From assembly GCF_000972845.2 (NCBI RefSeq), contig NC_040016.1:18998098-19062097 (forward strand): a stretch of DNA of 64,000 nucleotides. Reading direction: 5' to 3'. Each line of letters starts with the position of its first letter. The stretch's first letter is position 1. The notes under the pieces are model-generated. The model was not told the DNA's origin. It did not search any database and was given only the letters and a program-made list of their open reading frames with translations. Source of the DNA: Larimichthys crocea. Lineage: Eukaryota; Chordata; Actinopteri; Sciaenidae. Made by a program: the position numbers and the translations under genes. Shown here one piece after another: positions 61,046 to 64,000 of the stretch.

Positions 61046-62074
61046 TCGCTCCTGAATCAGAGAAGCTGCAGTCATTTAACCGGCCCCTTTCTCTATATAA
61101 ACATGCCGCCGAGGTGCAATAGGCCTATCCCCCCCCTGCGGCTGCATGCTGGTTTAATATCAGATAGCCCAGCCTGCCTCTTTTCCTGAGGTCTCATCTG
61201 AAATGGAAAGTGGGGCTTTCCTCCTCGTTAGAATGAAAAGTCATCAAGGGAGGGAAGGAGAGAGGGATGGAACCTCATTGAAATGCAAGTTACATCCCCC
61301 TTGTTTCTGTCTCCTAGCTCCTTTGGGACTCCGTGCCTTTCTCCTCCTCCTTCTTCTTCCCATCTTTAGGGCGCTCCCTCGCTCCCTCTCTTCCTTTGTT
61401 AATCAGTTAAACTCCCTCTTCAAACAACCCCTCTAATTACTCCTCCACTCTCTGTAAACGACAAGGCTGTCTCTCGCTTCTCCTCTCCTGCCTCCTTCCC
61501 TCCCCTATAGCTCGCTCCCCCCCACCTCCAGCTCCCTCTCTCCAAGACAGGGGTTGACCTCTGTCAGCCACCGACCCCTCAGCAGTGTGCATGTATATGC
61601 CTTTGTGTGCATGATTGATTCTTGCATGTTAATGATTATGAGTGACATCTTTGAAATCTTACTATTGTCAGCGGTTCAACTTTCATATTTACCAAACACC
61701 GACCGGCACGGGATTGTGATGATTGTGTTCACCCGCCGTCACGAGCTCTAGGCCACGATTTGTCCTTCCAAAAACCTGCTGGGTAGGGTTACTTTCTCTT
61801 TCTGACTCTTCACACACATCTCTGTATTATTTCCTTTCTTGTTCCTAATTTCCCTCCCTCCCTCCCTTCCTTCCTTCCTTCCTTCTTCCCTCCCTTCTTT
61901 CTTTTCTAGTATCCTTCCTACCCTCCCCGCTCTCTGCTCGCCCCTCCACTCACTCCCTCCTCCCAGCTTCACCTCTCTCCCACTAATCTACCACGCATCT
62001 CTCTCTTTTAAATTAACATGCAACACGGAGAGGAAAAAAAAAAAATGGGACGACAGCGGGGGGAAAAAAAAAAA
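61046..62074 (+). other. foxp4: foxp4 intron sequence, pyrimidine-rich
   Basis: No exon is supported. C/T-rich stretches occupy about 61320-61530 and 61850-61980, the latter including (TTCC)n at 61866-61885. Confidence 0.55.
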
Positions 62075-62360
62075 TTAAATGCATTTAATAAATGGCTGAC
62101 TTCAAATCGCCCGGCTTTTCAGACTCTCCCTATTCACAGTCCAATGAAAGGGGAGAAATCATTCACCGGGAAGAGACAAAGCCGAATGAAAATATAATTC
62201 CGCATTGTGAGGTGCTTTTGTCCTGGCCCGTCAAATCGCTAATGGCGAGGCTTTTGTTTTGTGGCGGCGCTCTCAGGCTGGCGGTGTCGTATGGCGGTGG
62301 CAACGCATGCCCCATAATCACCACGCTTTGTGATATTAGATTATAGGGGCAATTAATGGC
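62075..62360. promoter_or_regulatory. Candidate conserved non-coding element
   Basis: Complex sequence without simple repeats beyond two A runs at its left edge, containing AATGGCTGACTTCAAAT, CCGGGAAGAGACAAAG, AAATCGCTAATGGCGAGG and GGGGCAATTAATGGCG. An 84-codon open frame crosses it but has no recognisable family or splice signals. Complexity set between repeats suggests constraint; not proven. Confidence 0.35.
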
Positions 62361-62392
62361 GTCAAACCTTAACTACTCAGCATTCAGCCTGC

Positions 62393-62459
62393 CACACACA
62401 CACACACACACACACACGCTCAGCCTTAAACACATGCACACGTGCGCGTTAACACGCGT

Positions 62460-62492
<33 letters not shown>
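62393..62492. repeat. Two CA microsatellites separated by CG-containing sequence
   Basis: CA runs at 62394-62417 and 62465-62493 flank a segment with CACACGTGCGCGTTAACACGCG. Confidence 0.85.
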
Positions 62493-62493
<1 letters not shown>

Positions 62494-62495
<2 letters not shown>

Positions 62496-63984
62496 CCAGT
62501 GTAGTATATCAACACACATGGACGCGCTTTTGGTTCTGGCGGCAGAGCGTCAGCCAACACACAGAAAGGTGCTATAACTCTAGTAATTATTACGCCTGTG
62601 ACTTGAAAATGTCAATGGCGGTGTGTATAAAATAGAATGTATGAGTTGTCAGGGAGGAAGAATGGGATGCACAAGAGCAATTAATTACAGCTTTTCATTT
62701 GGCAGCTTAGACTGACAAGGCCCGGCGGCGGGGGCAACCTGGCATGACGCCAAGCGGCACCCATCACCACCCCCCCACCTTTGCTCGCCATCCCCATCCC
62801 CTCTTTGCCTTTTTTTCCTTTACCAACCGCCACGACGCCACCCTTCCCCTGCCTCACTTTACACACTGACTTCATCTTTTCTTCTAATTCTTCTTCTTCT
62901 TCTTCTCCCTCAGCTCAAACACACACACACACTCATCTTCATACCCCAAACACACCTCCTCTTCTATGTTCCTAGCCCAGACACACATCTGCCTCCATCC
63001 TTTATAACCTATTCTCCACCTCCCTTACTGGCTGTGTGGCTGGGAGTGTGTTTAGATAGAGAATACTGTTTTTTTTTTTTATAAAAAGGCAGAGTGTGGG
63101 GGCCACTGACACACACACACACAGAGAAAAAGAGACAGAGATGGATGGAGGGAAGGTGGGAAGTGGGAGACAGGGGCCAGGTGGGGAAAGAGGGTGTTAG
63201 TATTTATGGCCAATCTTGTTTACAAAGTCAAATCAGCTCTTTACAGATTTAATTTACCAGTGACAGCTCGTCCCCTCTCTTGCTCTCGACCACACAATTC
63301 ACTCTCGCATCACCCTCCCTACCTGCCATCCCCTCAGGTGGTGAGTAGATAGACGGCTCTGACAAGAGCTCCGCACACACACACACACACACACACACCG
63401 GCACTTGTGCGTGCCCACATACACAAGCCCCCCCCACGCATACGCTCGGTCCGACCGTGAGAGAGATTGATACTCCACCACGGAGTGAATATAGATAAAT
63501 GGTCAATTTCGGATGGTGATAACTCACCCTTGTATCTCTCCGTAAAAGAGCCATCACTCCTTAACAGACAGGATTATTTGTATTGAGGAGGCAGTGTAGT
63601 TTATTGATGTGCATCAGTCTCCGACTCGATCACTCCCTCTAAATACCTCTCAGTGTCTGAACCGCTCTGTCTCTTTTTACCACCCCCCCTCATTGTTTTC
63701 TCAAACCTTAATTAATAAATACTGATGTGCTTAGTCGGCGGGGTTGGCCGCGTGGTTTCTTCACATATTCCACCTGCGTTTATGCAGATGCACGAGTGAC
63801 TCAGTTTATGATTTTTGTGGTGAGTTTAGTCTTCAGTTTGTGCAGTGCTTGTAATCAGATTAACATTTCTGTGTGGGTAGGGTGCTTGCATTAAGAGTGC
63901 TTTCACAACATATTCTGCAAGATTCACCACGTTTCTATCTCTCTCTCTCTCTCTCTTTCTCTCTCCGTCTTTGCCCGCCTGCAG
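62494..63984 (+). other. foxp4: foxp4 intron sequence to right edge, ending in an acceptor-like tract
   Basis: No exon is supported before 63985. The last 45 nt are a CT-rich tract ending GCCCGCCTGCAG at 63984, a good 3' splice site by pattern. The 16 bases after it would read LHLMR in phase 0, which does not match VPVSVAMM expected for the next FOXP4 exon, so the site may be cryptic or belong to a fish-specific or alternative exon. Confidence 0.4.
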
Positions 63985-64000
63985 CTCCATCTGATGCGAT

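Overview
The window is vertebrate nuclear DNA, almost certainly from a ray-finned fish and probably a percomorph teleost. It is almost entirely non-coding. It is crowded with (CA)n/(GT)n microsatellites (more than 50 tracts) and carries a tRNA-derived SINE whose 3' body resembles one common in percomorph genomes. Only two short stretches have the properties of real coding sequence, and both are exons of one plus-strand gene. The peptides (N-terminus [11 protein letters not shown], then a glutamine run, then ALQAARQFLLQQASGLNSPG) match the start of the forkhead transcription factor FOXP4 and not FOXP1 or FOXP2, which begin MMQES. The window therefore covers the 5' part of foxp4. The leucine zipper, zinc finger and forkhead domain lie beyond the right edge.

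Layout. 1-37363 is the 5' flank and/or first intron; a CpG-richer block at about 2140-3370 is a weak candidate for the promoter and a non-coding first exon. 37373-37543 is the first coding exon (57 codons, phase 0 end). 37544-53643 is a 16.1 kb intron. 53644-53733 is the second coding exon (30 codons, phase 0 at both ends). 53734 to the right edge is the next intron, or most of it; the last 16 bases follow an acceptor-like sequence but do not match the expected next FOXP4 exon. No other gene, structural RNA or CRISPR array is supported.

Most notable points: (1) the donor of coding exon 1 is the first GT of a (GT)16 microsatellite; (2) coding exon 2 has a UG-rich tract just before its acceptor and a (CA)21 tract starting 6 nt after the exon, an arrangement that could pair and loop out an exon whose skipping would keep the frame; (3) at 31642-32458 there is a three-level nest of transposons, a hAT MITE inside a pogo/Tigger-like MITE inside a tRNA SINE, with all three target-site duplications readable; (4) a perfect 46-bp tandem duplication lies at 60954-61045; (5) a cluster of TTGGCA half-sites with a 14-bp palindrome lies at 57199-57454; (6) several microsatellite-poor, AT-rich islands with homeodomain (TAATTA) and POU octamer (ATGCAAAT) motifs look like candidate conserved non-coding elements. 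Functional statements about regulation are inferences from sequence only; no alignment or expression data were available.
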